From an uncultured Verrucomicrobiota bacterium (GTDB taxonomy: Bacteria; Verrucomicrobiota; Verrucomicrobiia; Verrucomicrobiales; Verrucomicrobiaceae): a DNA stretch of 64,000 nucleotides. Positions 1 to 9,362 of the stretch are shown here, piece after piece. Position numbers and translations under genes: made by a program. Position 1 is the first letter of the stretch. Each line of letters begins with the position of its first letter. The notes beneath the pieces are model-generated. The model did no database searches. It had not been told where the DNA came from and saw only the letters and a list, made by a program, of their open reading frames with translations. The stretch spans positions 1 through 64,000 of the forward strand of contig CAILZI010000045.1 of assembly GCA_903838675.1 (NCBI GenBank). Reading direction: 5' to 3'.

Positions 1-796
1 CATTTATTCGCGCAGCGCACAATTTAGCCTTTTGTTTTCTAACAGTTTTCACTCGGCTTTCGCCTCGCTAAACTGCTTCTGTGTTTTTTAAAAGATCGTT
101 TCTGATTCCAGTCAATTCGAGCCGCTTGTAGCCTCTCAAACTTTCTTTTCTCAGCCGCCGGTTTTCGCTGGCGGATTGGCAGATTAGTACAACTCCGAGA
201 CCCTGCAACTTCATTTTGATGTTTTTTGAAAAAACATTTCAAACTTTGCATCCATTCGACCCTTAGAAGCCGATAAACCATGCCATCGCGGCTCAAGATG
301 AGGCATGAAGACTGAAGGTTGGAATGCCTCCCAAAGTCCACGATTTGTCTACGTAAACGCAATGTATTGAGCAACCTAACCACTCGCGTTTCATGCATTC
401 TCATCCGCAATGAGCAGAATCAGTCCGACAGCATGATCGTGCTTCACGGATTTTCTCTGCTTCACTCCTATTCATTGATGATTGTTCGCGATGTCGATAG
501 AGTTTCTTGTCTTCGCGTGAGCCATCATGGCCACGCTTCAATTGTTGGCCTTTCATGACTTTTGAAACCCCGTTCGCGACTGCCTGAATTTGTCGGCTTC
601 AGCATCGAAGTTACCGAATCCACCCCCTGCCCCTGCAGTTCAAATCCTCTCAATCTTCCCTCCTCCCGCGATTCGAGGGCGGATGTCTCGGTTTGAGCTG
701 TCTCGATAATGGTGCGCCCAAGCCAGAGTGTGAGTCGGGCAAAAAAATGGTGTCATTCGTGCTACGCTTGCTATTTCGTTGGTCGCTACCATCCCA
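1..796. other. non-coding left edge, no supportable gene
   Basis: I see no convincing gene here. The open frames present are short, have odd composition and match nothing I recognise. The first 300 bases are A+T-richer than the rest of the window. They hold two inverted repeats: a T6/A6 hairpin at about 219-238, and a GC hairpin at about 158-177 whose arms are CCGCC and GGCGG. This could be the leader or promoter region of a leftward gene beyond the edge, but nothing in the window proves that. The aconitase promoter should lie in the right part, though no clear -35/-10 pair is visible. Confidence 0.5.
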
Positions 797-3568
797 ATGA
801 ACACCCCTCTTACCTTCACCACTGGCTCCGGAGCTCCCGGCAAGTATTATTCTCTTCCTGCACTTGAGACGGCCGGCGTCGGCAAAGTCTCCCGCCTGCC
901 GGTTTCCATCCGCATCGTGCTGGAGTCGCTGCTGCGCAATCTGGATGGCAAGAAGGTCACCGAGGCAGATGTCAAAAACCTCGCGAACTGGAACGCGAAA
1001 GCTCCCGGCGAATATGAAATCCCTTTCACCGTCGCCCGCATCGTGCTGCAGGACTTCACTGGTGTGCCGCTCCTTGTCGATCTGGCTGCCATGCGCTCGA
1101 AGGTGAAGCAACTTGGCAAGAACCCGAAGATGGTCGAGCCCCTCGTTCCCGTCGATCTCGTCGTCGATCACAGCGTGCAGGTGGACTTCGCTGGAACGCA
1201 GGCGGCTCTGAATCAGAACCTCGAGCTCGAGTTTGAGCGCAACAAGGAGCGCTACCAGTTCCTTAAATGGGGTGAGCAGGCCTTTGACACCTTCAAGGTC
1301 GTGCCTCCAGGCATCGGCATCGTGCATCAGGTGAACCTCGAGTACCTCGCCAAGGGCGTGCTGGAAAAAGACGGCGTTTATTATCCAGATTCTCTCGTCG
1401 GCACGGATTCGCACACCACCATGATCAACGGCCTCGGTGTCGTGGGTTGGGGTGTGGGTGGCATTGAAGCTGAAGCAGGCATGCTCGGCCAGCCGGTGAC
1501 CTTCCTCGTTCCAGAAGTCGTCGGCGTTTACCTCAAAGGCGCGCTCAAAGAGGGCGTCACCGCAACAGACCTCGTGCTCGAAGTCACGCAGAAGCTGCGC
1601 AAGCTCGGCGTGGTCGGCAAATTCGTGGAATTCTACGGCCCAGGTGCTGTCAGCCTGCCCGTCACTGATCGTGCGACCATCGCCAACATGGCTCCTGAGT
1701 ACGGCGCCACGATGGGCTTCTTCGGCGTGGATGAAGAGACCATCGCCTACCTGCGCGGCACCGGCCGCAGCGAGGAGCTCTGCACTACCGTCACCAATTA
1801 CTACAAGGCGCAAGGCATGTGGGGCATCCCCACCGAGAAAGGCAGCATCGAATTCACCACCGAGATGGAGATGGACCTCAGCACCGTCGTCCCCTGCGTC
1901 TCCGGCCCGAAACGCCCACAGGACCGCATCGAAGTGCCTGCTTTGAAATCCAAGTTCAATGAACTGCTCGCTGCTGATGTGAAAGCCGGTGGCTTTGGCA
2001 AAGCTTCGACCTCGCAGGTCGTCGAGCATCTCGGCGCAGCCAAAGCGGATGGTCTGGATGTCACAGGAGCAGCAGCAGGTGTGGATGTGGTTTCCGACCA
2101 AACCGGCTTCGAGGTCACCGTTGATTCCAAAGGTGGCATCAAGGACACGATCACTGACGGCAGCGTTCTCATCGCCGCCATCACCAGCTGCACGAACACC
2201 AGCAATCCGAGCGTCATGCTCGCTGCCGGTCTCCTCGCCAAGAAGGCAAACGCCAAAGGCCTCACCGTGAAGCCTTCCGTCAAAACCAGCCTCGGCCCAG
2301 GCAGCCGCGTCGTGACCGATTACCTCACCAAAACTGGCCTTCAGGTCGAGCTCGACAAACTCGGCTTCCAGACCGTCGGCTACGGCTGCACCACTTGCAT
2401 CGGCAACTCCGGCCCTCTCGATCCAGGCATCGAAGAGGTCGTCAAAGGCCAGGATGTTGTGGCAGCCAGCGTGCTCTCCGGCAACCGCAACTTCGAAGCC
2501 CGCGTGCATCAAAGCATCAAGGCCAACTTCCTCATGAGCCCGCCGCTCGTGGTCGCCTACGCCATCGCCGGAACGGTCGATATCGACTTGAGCAAGGACG
2601 AGCTCATCGCCGGCAGCGGCGTCTATCTGAAGGACATCTGGCCCACGCTCAAAGAAGTGCGTGATGCCATGGAGTCCGCTCTCTCACCCGACGTCTTCCG
2701 CAAGCTCTACACCGACTTCGCTTCACAAAATCCGAAATGGAACGAGATCCAGGGCGGCATCGGCGAAGTGTTCGAGTGGGACGGCAAGTCCACCTACATC
2801 CAGCATCCGCCGTTCTTCGCTGACTTCAGCATGACCCCCGGCGACATCACCGAGATCAAGGGCGCACGCCCGCTCGGCATCTTCGGCGACAGCGTCACCA
2901 CCGACCACATCAGCCCTGCGGGTGCGATCAAGAAGGCCAGCCCCGCCGGTCGCTTCCTGCTTGAGCACGGTGTCACTCAGGCCGACTTCAACAGCTTCGG
3001 CAGCCGCCGTGGCAATGACCTTGTCATGACCCGTGGCACCTTTGCCAACGTGCGCATCAAGAACCTCATGCTGGGCGGCAAAGAAGGCGGCGATACGCTC
3101 CTGCAGCCTGCTGGTACCGAGATGAGCATCTACGACGCTGCCGAGGCCTATAAAGCCGCTGGCACGCCAAGCATTATCCTCGGCGGTGAAGACTACGGCA
3201 TGGGCTCCAGCCGCGACTGGGCCGCCAAAGGCACCCGTCTGCTCGGCGTCAAAGCCGTGATCACGAAGTCCTTCGAGCGCATTCACCGCAGCAACCTCGT
3301 CGGCATGGGTGTCCTGCCCTGCAACTTCAAGGACAAGGCCGACTACGACAAGGTCAAGGACCTCAGCGATGCCACCTTCGACCTCCTGGGCCTGAGCAAC
3401 GACTTCAAACCGATGAGCGAAGCCACCCTCCGCGTCCACAAGGCCGACGGCAGCAGCTTCGATGTCCCTGTTGTCGTCCGCATCGACACCCCCGTCGAGA
3501 TCGACTACTACCGCGCAGGCGGCATCCTGCCATACGTCCTCGCGCAGATTCTGCGGGCGAATGCGTAA
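797..3568 (+). CDS. acnA: aconitate hydratase A
   Basis: This is aconitase, interconverting citrate and isocitrate in the TCA cycle through a [4Fe-4S] cluster in the cytoplasm. The 923-residue length is typical of AcnA/IRP-type enzymes. The three cluster cysteines are visible as SCTN (C465) and GCTTCIGN (C531, C534). Other hallmarks are [22 protein letters not shown], the swivel-domain start [13 protein letters not shown], and [17 protein letters not shown] near the C-terminus. I chose the ATG at 797 because the protein begins with the usual short lead to YYSLPAL; an in-frame TTG at 779 would add six residues. No clear ribosome binding site precedes either start. The gene stands alone, followed by an intergenic hairpin element. 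Confidence 0.97.
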   Translation: MNTPLTFTTGSGAPGKYYSLPALETAGVGKVSRLPVSIRIVLESLLRNLDGKKVTEADVKNLANWNAKAPGEYEIPFTVARIVLQDFTGVPLLVDLAAMRSKVKQLGKNPKMVEPLVPVDLVVDHSVQVDFAGTQAALNQNLELEFERNKERYQFLKWGEQAFDTFKVVPPGIGIVHQVNLEYLAKGVLEKDGVYYPDSLVGTDSHTTMINGLGVVGWGVGGIEAEAGMLGQPVTFLVPEVVGVYLKGALKEGVTATDLVLEVTQKLRKLGVVGKFVEFYGPGAVSLPVTDRATIANMAPEYGATMGFFGVDEETIAYLRGTGRSEELCTTVTNYYKAQGMWGIPTEKGSIEFTTEMEMDLSTVVPCVSGPKRPQDRIEVPALKSKFNELLAADVKAGGFGKASTSQVVEHLGAAKADGLDVTGAAAGVDVVSDQTGFEVTVDSKGGIKDTITDGSVLIAAITSCTNTSNPSVMLAAGLLAKKANAKGLTVKPSVKTSLGPGSRVVTDYLTKTGLQVELDKLGFQTVGYGCTTCIGNSGPLDPGIEEVVKGQDVVAASVLSGNRNFEARVHQSIKANFLMSPPLVVAYAIAGTVDIDLSKDELIAGSGVYLKDIWPTLKEVRDAMESALSPDVFRKLYTDFASQNPKWNEIQGGIGEVFEWDGKSTYIQHPPFFADFSMTPGDITEIKGARPLGIFGDSVTTDHISPAGAIKKASPAGRFLLEHGVTQADFNSFGSRRGNDLVMTRGTFANVRIKNLMLGGKEGGDTLLQPAGTEMSIYDAAEAYKAAGTPSIILGGEDYGMGSSRDWAAKGTRLLGVKAVITKSFERIHRSNLVGMGVLPCNFKDKADYDKVKDLSDATFDLLGLSNDFKPMSEATLRVHKADGSSFDVPVVVRIDTPVEIDYYRAGGILPYVLAQILRANA

Positions 3569-3576
3569 GCCGTAGA

Positions 3577-3665
3577 ACGAGCTTCCCAGCTCGTGAATCC
3601 CGAACAACTCCAACGCCCCAAGCGGCCCTCGGCAAACCTCTTGCCGACAGCGCCCTTGGGGCGTT
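3577..3665. repeat. nested intergenic hairpins after acnA
   Basis: A 7-bp hairpin (3577-3583 with 3588-3594, loop TCCC) is followed by a larger structure. In that one an 11-bp perfect stem (3612-3622 with 3655-3665) encloses a second 7-bp hairpin (3629-3635 with 3641-3647, loop ACCTC). Only a weak pyrimidine stretch follows, so this may be an acnA terminator or a copy of a dispersed palindromic element. Confidence 0.55.
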
Positions 3666-3708
3666 ACTCTTTCCAGCAACGCCCTCAACCGCTTCACGCG
3701 GCTCCGCC

Positions 3709-4695
3709 ATGATTCAAAAGCTCTCCATCCGAAACTTCAAATCCATCCGCGAACTAGATCTCGACTGCTGCCGGGTGAACGTCTTCATCGGAGAGCCTAA
3801 TGTGGGGAAAACAAACATCTTGGAGGCTTTGGCTTTACGTTCTGCGGGGTGCCTTGCGCACTTTCGCGAAGTTCTGCGCATATTTTCCATAGCAGACCTC
3901 TGTTTAGATCAGGACATCGCAAACAAAGTGTCAGTGACCCTGAATGGTTCTCCTTTGTTTCTGCGAATAGATCCGGATGGGATCACTGCGGTTTTTCAGC
4001 AGACAAATGGTGGTGGTCATCAAGCATACAAACTTACAAAACAACTTGAGGTGTTGCCGAAAACAGTTGGTCTCAATGATGAGCGATTCTCTGAGCGTAT
4101 CGGCTACTATCTTTTCAAACCGTTATCGGTCTTTGACGGTCAAGAAGTAGATTCCTTGTCCTCGCCATTCGGTGAAAATCTCTTCACTCTTCTTTATTCA
4201 AATAAAGCAGCGAGACAATCTGCGACCAGCTTCTTTCAAGGAACAGGCTTCAAACTCAATGTGGATTTGGCCGAAAAGAGGCTGCGAGTTGCCAAACAAG
4301 TGGATGAGTTTTTGATCTCCTTACCCTACAATGGATGTTCAGAGACTTTGCGAAGAATGGTTTTTTACAGCTTGGCGCTCGATACCAATCATGATCAAAT
4401 CCTTGTCTTCGACGAACCCGAGGCCCACTCTTTCCCTCCCTATACCAAGACCCTCGCTGAACGCATCGCGCTTGATGATCGCGGCAACCAGTTCTTCCTG
4501 ACGACCCACAGTCCCTACATGTTGGATTCGCTGCTCTCTAAGACGCCAGCAAAGGATCTCAATGTCGTTCTCTGCCGCATGGAGAACTTCGAGACCAAGG
4601 CCTATCCGCTCAATCAAGAGCAGATCGACCAGATCAAGGAGTGGAGCATGGATGCCTTCTTCAACTTCGACCGTCTGCTGCCAGAAGTGAAATGA
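3709..4695 (+). CDS. AAA ATPase of the OLD/RecF-like (AAA_21) type
   Basis: This 328-residue ATPase has the layout of OLD/ABC-type single-domain ATPases. The N-terminus reads IRNFKSIRELDLD, then a Walker A GEPNVGKTN at residues 28-36, Walker B LVFDEPEAH near 231-239, and an H-loop TTHSP near 265-269. It lacks the long coiled coil of SMC proteins and the fused Toprim domain of full-length OLD nucleases. The next gene starts inside its stop codon (ATGA) and carries Toprim-like residues, so the two products probably form one split system. Base composition at 3800-4400 is visibly less GC-rich than the neighbours, suggesting horizontal acquisition. A defence role is inference; the ATPase fold is clear. 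Confidence 0.85.
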   Translation: MIQKLSIRNFKSIRELDLDCCRVNVFIGEPNVGKTNILEALALRSAGCLAHFREVLRIFSIADLCLDQDIANKVSVTLNGSPLFLRIDPDGITAVFQQTNGGGHQAYKLTKQLEVLPKTVGLNDERFSERIGYYLFKPLSVFDGQEVDSLSSPFGENLFTLLYSNKAARQSATSFFQGTGFKLNVDLAEKRLRVAKQVDEFLISLPYNGCSETLRRMVFYSLALDTNHDQILVFDEPEAHSFPPYTKTLAERIALDDRGNQFFLTTHSPYMLDSLLSKTPAKDLNVVLCRMENFETKAYPLNQEQIDQIKEWSMDAFFNFDRLLPEVK

Positions 4696-5162
4696 TCCAC
4701 CTTGAATGCGACAACGATGAAGCTCTCATGCTGGCGTTGGGGAAACCCATCCGCCAGCTTTCGCACCATGCTGGCAAGGGGCGCGTGTCAAAAGGGCTCT
4801 CCAGCTCCAACCGGTCCACTGACTTCGGTTTGATTGATCAAGATCCAGGACAGCCGCCTCCATCGTACCTCCGCCAATACAAGATCGTCGAAGAGAACGC
4901 CAAACTTGGTCTCGTGCTGTCCAAACACCCGACTGAGGGCAAGCATCTTGTCGAAATTCAGCCAGACCTCGAACCATGGCTCTACCTCATCGGTCCAGCT
5001 GTCGGCATCAAGCCAACCGACCACCGTTTGCCTGAAAAGCATACCGGTCTCCATCAAGAAGCCAAAAAACACCGCCAGCACCTAATCGCCTACTTACAAG
5101 CCTGCATGAAAGCCAACAGTCCTCACCTCACCAAACTCGCCGAGTGGCTCCTCCTTGCTTGA
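4692..5162 (+). CDS. small Toprim-like partner of the AAA ATPase
   Basis: The 156-residue product starts at an ATG overlapping the ATPase stop (ATGA), implying translational coupling. An acidic N-terminal strand IHLECDNDEAL (E5) and a later LIDQDPG (D49, D51) resemble the E...DxD metal-binding pattern of Toprim nucleases. I recall similar LECDxDEAL proteins beside AAA ATPases in other bacteria but cannot name the family. There is no signal peptide or membrane segment. A longer frame starting at 4641 would overlap the ATPase by 50 bases and is unlikely. Toprim assignment is a motif-based inference; it could be another small acidic fold. Confidence 0.6.
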   Translation: MIHLECDNDEALMLALGKPIRQLSHHAGKGRVSKGLSSSNRSTDFGLIDQDPGQPPPSYLRQYKIVEENAKLGLVLSKHPTEGKHLVEIQPDLEPWLYLIGPAVGIKPTDHRLPEKHTGLHQEAKKHRQHLIAYLQACMKANSPHLTKLAEWLLLA

Positions 5163-5196
5163 TAGATTCGTCATTCCGCATTCGGTTTTTGTTATT

Positions 5197-5655
5197 ATGA
5201 CTGAAGCCGTCTTCCCCATCATCCCCGCCGCAGGCAAGTCGCTCTGGGTCCTCGCTGCCATCGCACTGGTGTTGGTGCTCAGCGCGCTGCTCATGGGCTA
5301 CATTGCCTGGTCCACGCGCCACGTGACCTGCACCATCTCACCCGAGGGGCTGCGCATTCAGGGAGACATGTATGGCCGTTTGATCCCGCTGCAGTCGCTC
5401 GTGCTGGAGGAGGCAGCAGTGACAAATCTCACCACGGACAAAGATCATCAGGCCAAATGGCGCACGAACGGCGTCGGGCTGCCAGGTTATGCCTCAGGCT
5501 GGTTCAAACTCCGCAATGGCAAAAAGGGCCTGCTCTTTGTCACCGATCCCACCCGGGTGGCACGCATTCCAACGACCGAGGGCTACACTGTCATGCTCAG
5601 TGTGAGCGAGCCTGCGGCGCTGATTGATGCTTTGCGGCAGCAGCGCGCGCCTTGA
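5197..5655 (+). CDS. membrane-anchored protein with bacterial PH-like domain
   Basis: The product has 152 residues from the ATG at 5197. One strong N-terminal membrane segment (about residues 13-37, LWVLAAIALVLVLSALLMGY) is followed by a soluble beta-rich domain. CTISPEGLRIQGDMYGRLIPLQSL and a repeating pattern of short strands resemble bacterial PH domains found in single-pass membrane proteins. A longer frame from 5155 overlaps the previous gene and has a poor N-terminus. It runs convergent with the polysaccharide operon, 8 bases from the next stop codon. Function is unknown; the PH assignment is tentative. Confidence 0.6.
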   Translation: MTEAVFPIIPAAGKSLWVLAAIALVLVLSALLMGYIAWSTRHVTCTISPEGLRIQGDMYGRLIPLQSLVLEEAAVTNLTTDKDHQAKWRTNGVGLPGYASGWFKLRNGKKGLLFVTDPTRVARIPTTEGYTVMLSVSEPAALIDALRQQRAP

Positions 5656-5663
5656 GGTCCCTT

Positions 5664-8114
5664 TTAACCGCCATTCACCACCATGCCGCGCAGCGCACTC
5701 GATGACATCATCGGCTGCAGCAGCGCCAGCCCGGCACGCAGCTGGGCCGGGGTGGTTTTGGCGGGGTTGTTGACGATGAGAACATCGATCGCGAGCGGGG
5801 CCAGCGGAGCGACATTGGCAAAGCTCTTCAGCAGGGGTGAGGCATCAAGAATGATCCAGTCCACTTCCGTTTTCGCACGCTCGATCCAGCTGCGGTAGCC
5901 GTCGAGCAGTTCATTCGTGGCATGCGCTGGCAGGTCGCAGCCGGGCAGCAGGAAAAGATTGCTATGACCGTAGCGCAGGGCTCCCAGATCATGCGCATAC
6001 GCGCCGTAGCCCTGCATGGCGCGTGGGAACCACTGGTGCATCGTGGGTGAGGACGGATTGCACTCCATCATGAAAACACGGCGGCCCTGGTGGCAGAAGG
6101 CGGCGGCCAGAGCGGCGGAGACCAGCGTTTTGCCCTCACCTGTGCCTGCGCTGGTGATGAGGATCACTCCTGCAGTACTGCTGCGATTCACCGCCTGTTT
6201 TTCGAGCGCACTGGTGAGCTGATGCAGGGCGCAGGAAGCGCCGACGGGCTCCGGCTTGAGCAATTCAGACAGCATGGCCTCCGGTGTGTAGCCCTGCACA
6301 TACGGCAGACGGGCCAGAGTCGTGGTTTCACCATTGGCGGGTTTCATCACCGGCACCTGTCGTGTTTGCGGGGGCACCTGTGACGTGTGATTCACCGCAG
6401 GCAAGGCCGGCGCCGCGGGGGCGGCGATCGCAAAGGGAGAAGCAGGTGGTGCTGCCTGCTGAGCCGGATTGCCATAGCCGTAACCATATGCAGTGTGCTG
6501 CGTTTGGTCCTGCATTGCAGGCTTCTCGGCCTTGGGGCTGAAAAGCTTCCTCACATGATCGTCAAAAATGCCCCAGCCCACCGGCAGGCCGATAAGTGAA
6601 AGGCAAAACAGCATCGCAGCGGCCACGGCGGCGATTGGCTTGCTCGGTTTCACAGGTTTTTCCGGTACCATCGCCACATCTGCCACACGCAGCAGGCCGC
6701 TGTCGCGGAACTGGCCCGTAAGCGCGGCCTGGCTGCGGCGCATCTCGATTTTTTCATAGAGATCGCGGTCAATTGGCACCTGCTCACGCAGCTCGTTCTG
6801 CTTCACGTTTTTGCCATTCACGTCCAGCGCCACACCACGTGCTTCATCGAGCTGACGACGGTAGTCCGCCATCTGCCGCTGCTGGGACTCCACCTCGGCC
6901 TGGATCATCCCGACAACGGAGTTGATGGAGCGGTCCAGCGCAGCACGCAGAGATTCGATTTCGTTCGCCAGACCAATCATGCGCGGATGTTTGCGCCCAC
7001 AGGTGGCTTCCAGCGGCGCACGTTCGGCGATCTTCGCATCAAGCTGCTTGCGGATAAAGCTCACATCGCCGTTGTCGGCAAAAATTCGGAGTTCGGTGAG
7101 ATCGCGACCGGACTTTTGCGCAGCAACAAGGTCATTGAGATCACTTCTGGCCTTGGTGAGCTTCAAATCGGCTTCTGTGATCGCGGAATTGAGCTGACGT
7201 ACCTTCTCGTTGGAGACGTCCTTGGAATCCGTATCCTCCATGAGGCCCTCATTCTTGCGATACTCCGCGAGTTTCTGCTCCGACTCACGCAGGTGCTTCA
7301 ACAGCGCCTCCGACTTTGATTCGAGGAAGGTCGAGGCATCCGCACTGAGCTGGCCCTCCTGTTCTGCCACGTAGTGAGTGTACTCTTCCACGTAACGATT
7401 GGCCAGGTCTGCGGCAAGCTGCGGATCACGATCACGGACTTGCACCCGCAGCACGTGTGATTCCTTGAGCGGTTCGACCCGGGCATTGGCGATCATCAGA
7501 TTGATGAACCTCTCACGTGGATCGCCTGGCTTGCCCTCTTTGTAGAGTCCCAGCAGCTTCATCAGTTCGTCCTTGCGTCCCAGAGAGTGCGCCTCACGAT
7601 CCAGCAGTGCATCACGCTGCTGTGCCGGAAAGTGATCGTAGAAATGACTTAAATAACGCCGGGAAAGCAGTTCCGCACGGTGGTTGTTGATCAACTGCGC
7701 CGCGCTCAGTTCCGAGGGGCCGCGGGAGGCCATTCCCTCGAAGTTAAATGGATTGGCGTCCTGGATGCGCAGCAGCAGCTGCGATTCGGCCTCATAGATC
7801 TTCACCCCCATGCCAAGGAAATAAAAAGTGAACGCCGCGAGAATGAGCCCCAGCACGGCCCCCCGCAGCCAGCGCTTTCGGATGTAGCCGATGACATCGA
7901 CGAGACTGATGAGCGACTGCACCTCAAAATCCTGCGGATTGATCGGCGGCAGAAAGGCACGCGGATCAAACACCGGCGACATGCCTGGGTGAGCCGGCAT
8001 CGTTATGGACGGAGCCATTGGCACCACACCGCGCGGTGGTGTCAGAGCAAGCATCGCTCCAAAGCCGTCCTGCGGGGCGGCGTTCGAGGGCTGAATGCTG
8101 TAGGAAATGGCCAT
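5664..8114 (-). CDS. polysaccharide co-polymerase (Wzz/GumC) fused to BY-kinase-like domain
   Basis: This 816-residue inner-membrane protein probably controls export and chain length of an exopolysaccharide. A first membrane segment lies near residues 84-105 and a second near 490-515, bracketing a periplasmic region with long coiled coil (about 250-460). This is the standard Wzz/GumC layout. The cytoplasmic C-terminus is a P-loop domain with Walker A SAGTGEGKT near 652-660 and Walker B WIILDASPLL. Two features depart from active BY-kinases: the Walker A' strand reads VFMMECNPS, without the usual Asp-x-Asp, and the protein ends at MVVNGG with no tyrosine cluster. It is the last gene of the operon, 9 bases after the acetyltransferase gene. 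Confidence 0.88.
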   Translation of the reverse strand: MAISYSIQPSNAAPQDGFGAMLALTPPRGVVPMAPSITMPAHPGMSPVFDPRAFLPPINPQDFEVQSLISLVDVIGYIRKRWLRGAVLGLILAAFTFYFLGMGVKIYEAESQLLLRIQDANPFNFEGMASRGPSELSAAQLINNHRAELLSRRYLSHFYDHFPAQQRDALLDREAHSLGRKDELMKLLGLYKEGKPGDPRERFINLMIANARVEPLKESHVLRVQVRDRDPQLAADLANRYVEEYTHYVAEQEGQLSADASTFLESKSEALLKHLRESEQKLAEYRKNEGLMEDTDSKDVSNEKVRQLNSAITEADLKLTKARSDLNDLVAAQKSGRDLTELRIFADNGDVSFIRKQLDAKIAERAPLEATCGRKHPRMIGLANEIESLRAALDRSINSVVGMIQAEVESQQRQMADYRRQLDEARGVALDVNGKNVKQNELREQVPIDRDLYEKIEMRRSQAALTGQFRDSGLLRVADVAMVPEKPVKPSKPIAAVAAAMLFCLSLIGLPVGWGIFDDHVRKLFSPKAEKPAMQDQTQHTAYGYGYGNPAQQAAPPASPFAIAAPAAPALPAVNHTSQVPPQTRQVPVMKPANGETTTLARLPYVQGYTPEAMLSELLKPEPVGASCALHQLTSALEKQAVNRSSTAGVILITSAGTGEGKTLVSAALAAAFCHQGRRVFMMECNPSSPTMHQWFPRAMQGYGAYAHDLGALRYGHSNLFLLPGCDLPAHATNELLDGYRSWIERAKTEVDWIILDASPLLKSFANVAPLAPLAIDVLIVNNPAKTTPAQLRAGLALLQPMMSSSALRGMVVNGG

Positions 8115-8123
8115 ATGGAGGAA

Positions 8124-9362
8124 TTAAACAGCTGGGCGGAGAGCAGGTTTGTGCCCATCCTGAAGATCGTTGGGAAGGTTCACCGTTGCAGAAGCGAGCC
8201 GTGGCAGCCAGCGGCGCGCGGCACGCAATGCATGGAAGGCTGTGGCGCGCCAGCTTGCCGGATTGAAAGCTTCGAGATCGAGCAGCCAGCGCGCACCGTC
8301 ACACCACTGGCGTTTGTATTCATAGTCACTCGGCAGCATGTCATAAACCCGCAGGCCGCGCTGAATGCAGCAGTCGATGGCCCAGCGAATGACCAGTTTG
8401 CCAGGAGAAATCTTTGCCAGGGGCCGCTCCCATCCCGTCTGGAACTGAAAAAACTGCTCGCGCTCCACAAAGCCGTACAAAGCGGCGATCACTTTGCCGT
8501 CGGCTTCGAGCAAAGGCATCCATGCGCGCTTTTGCGGCAGCCACTTTGCCGCCAGACGCTGGTGAAAGCGCCAGGAGGCGTCCGTGGTGAAGCTGCTGAC
8601 TCCCGACGGCCACTGCATGGCATGCAGCACTCGAAACTCCTTCAAAGCTTCGTCGATGGTCATGCGCTCACCGGCTTGTGTGGCTATGCCGGCATGCTCC
8701 CCCGTGAACGCTCTACGACGGCGGCGCAGCACATTGCGCCATTTGGAATTGTGGCGCGCCTCGTAGTCTTCCCATGAGGCAGGCAGGTGAATGAACCGGC
8801 AGACCTGGCGGTTCAGCACCCCCGCACGGCTGAACGACTCTTGCAAAACTGCAAGGAGATAGGGCGTGTTGGGAGACTCTTCAGGCAGATGATTGAGCCG
8901 GACGTTGTCGCACTCATGCCGCAGCAGCTTGAACACTCGGCAGAGCTGAGGCGTCAGCTCTTTCTCCTGGCCTGCTGGCACGATGAGGTCCAGCCTCTCC
9001 CCATGCGCATCGCCAAAACCGGCCAAAAAGGTCAAAGTCACGAGATGCTTGCGCGCCGGATCCGGCTCAGAAGCGAGCATGAGCGGAGCGATGGCATGCG
9101 GCACGCCTTCAGCGTCACGCATCACGGCAATGACCAGCTTCGCCTCTTTGCGGCACTCTTCCCACCACAGACTCACCCAGTCCCAGCGCAGAAACGGCGA
9201 ACGCGTGGACATTTGGTCCACCAGTGCGTCCCAGAACGGTTGCAACGCCTGGAATCCAGCCACATCACGCACGATGTCGAGCGAAAGAGCCCCCCGCCGC
9301 GGTGCTGGGAAAACCTTGGCTGTAGCACTGCGCGGTCGGGCGCTGAGCCGAGTCGTGATCAC
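8124..9362 (-). CDS. FemAB/CelD-like GNAT acetyltransferase for polysaccharide
   Basis: The 412-residue cytoplasmic protein matches the acetyltransferase family (Acetyltransf_6, CelD/FemAB-related) common in exopolysaccharide loci. Visible family features are SPFLRWDWVSLWWE near residue 50, KWRNVLRRRRRA in the middle, and the final GNAT part with FQFQTGWE, a helix IRWAIDCCIQRGLRVYD, and YEYKRQW. It most likely acylates a sugar or adds an amino-acyl group to the polymer; substrate is unknown. Translation starts at GTG 9362, which overlaps the preceding stop (GTGA), so it is coupled to the DUF4091 gene. No membrane segment is evident. Confidence 0.82.
   Translation of the reverse strand: MITTRLSARPRSATAKVFPAPRRGALSLDIVRDVAGFQALQPFWDALVDQMSTRSPFLRWDWVSLWWEECRKEAKLVIAVMRDAEGVPHAIAPLMLASEPDPARKHLVTLTFLAGFGDAHGERLDLIVPAGQEKELTPQLCRVFKLLRHECDNVRLNHLPEESPNTPYLLAVLQESFSRAGVLNRQVCRFIHLPASWEDYEARHNSKWRNVLRRRRRAFTGEHAGIATQAGERMTIDEALKEFRVLHAMQWPSGVSSFTTDASWRFHQRLAAKWLPQKRAWMPLLEADGKVIAALYGFVEREQFFQFQTGWERPLAKISPGKLVIRWAIDCCIQRGLRVYDMLPSDYEYKRQWCDGARWLLDLEAFNPASWRATAFHALRAARRWLPRLASATVNLPNDLQDGHKPALRPAV

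Noticed and set aside
39..558. Two short overlapping frames at the left edge
   Set aside because: Basic, low-complexity text with no recognisable fold; the area looks like leader or intergenic DNA.
650..2512. 620-residue frame antisense to aconitase
   Set aside because: It mirrors the aconitase codons, has no family features and lies wholly opposite a certain gene.
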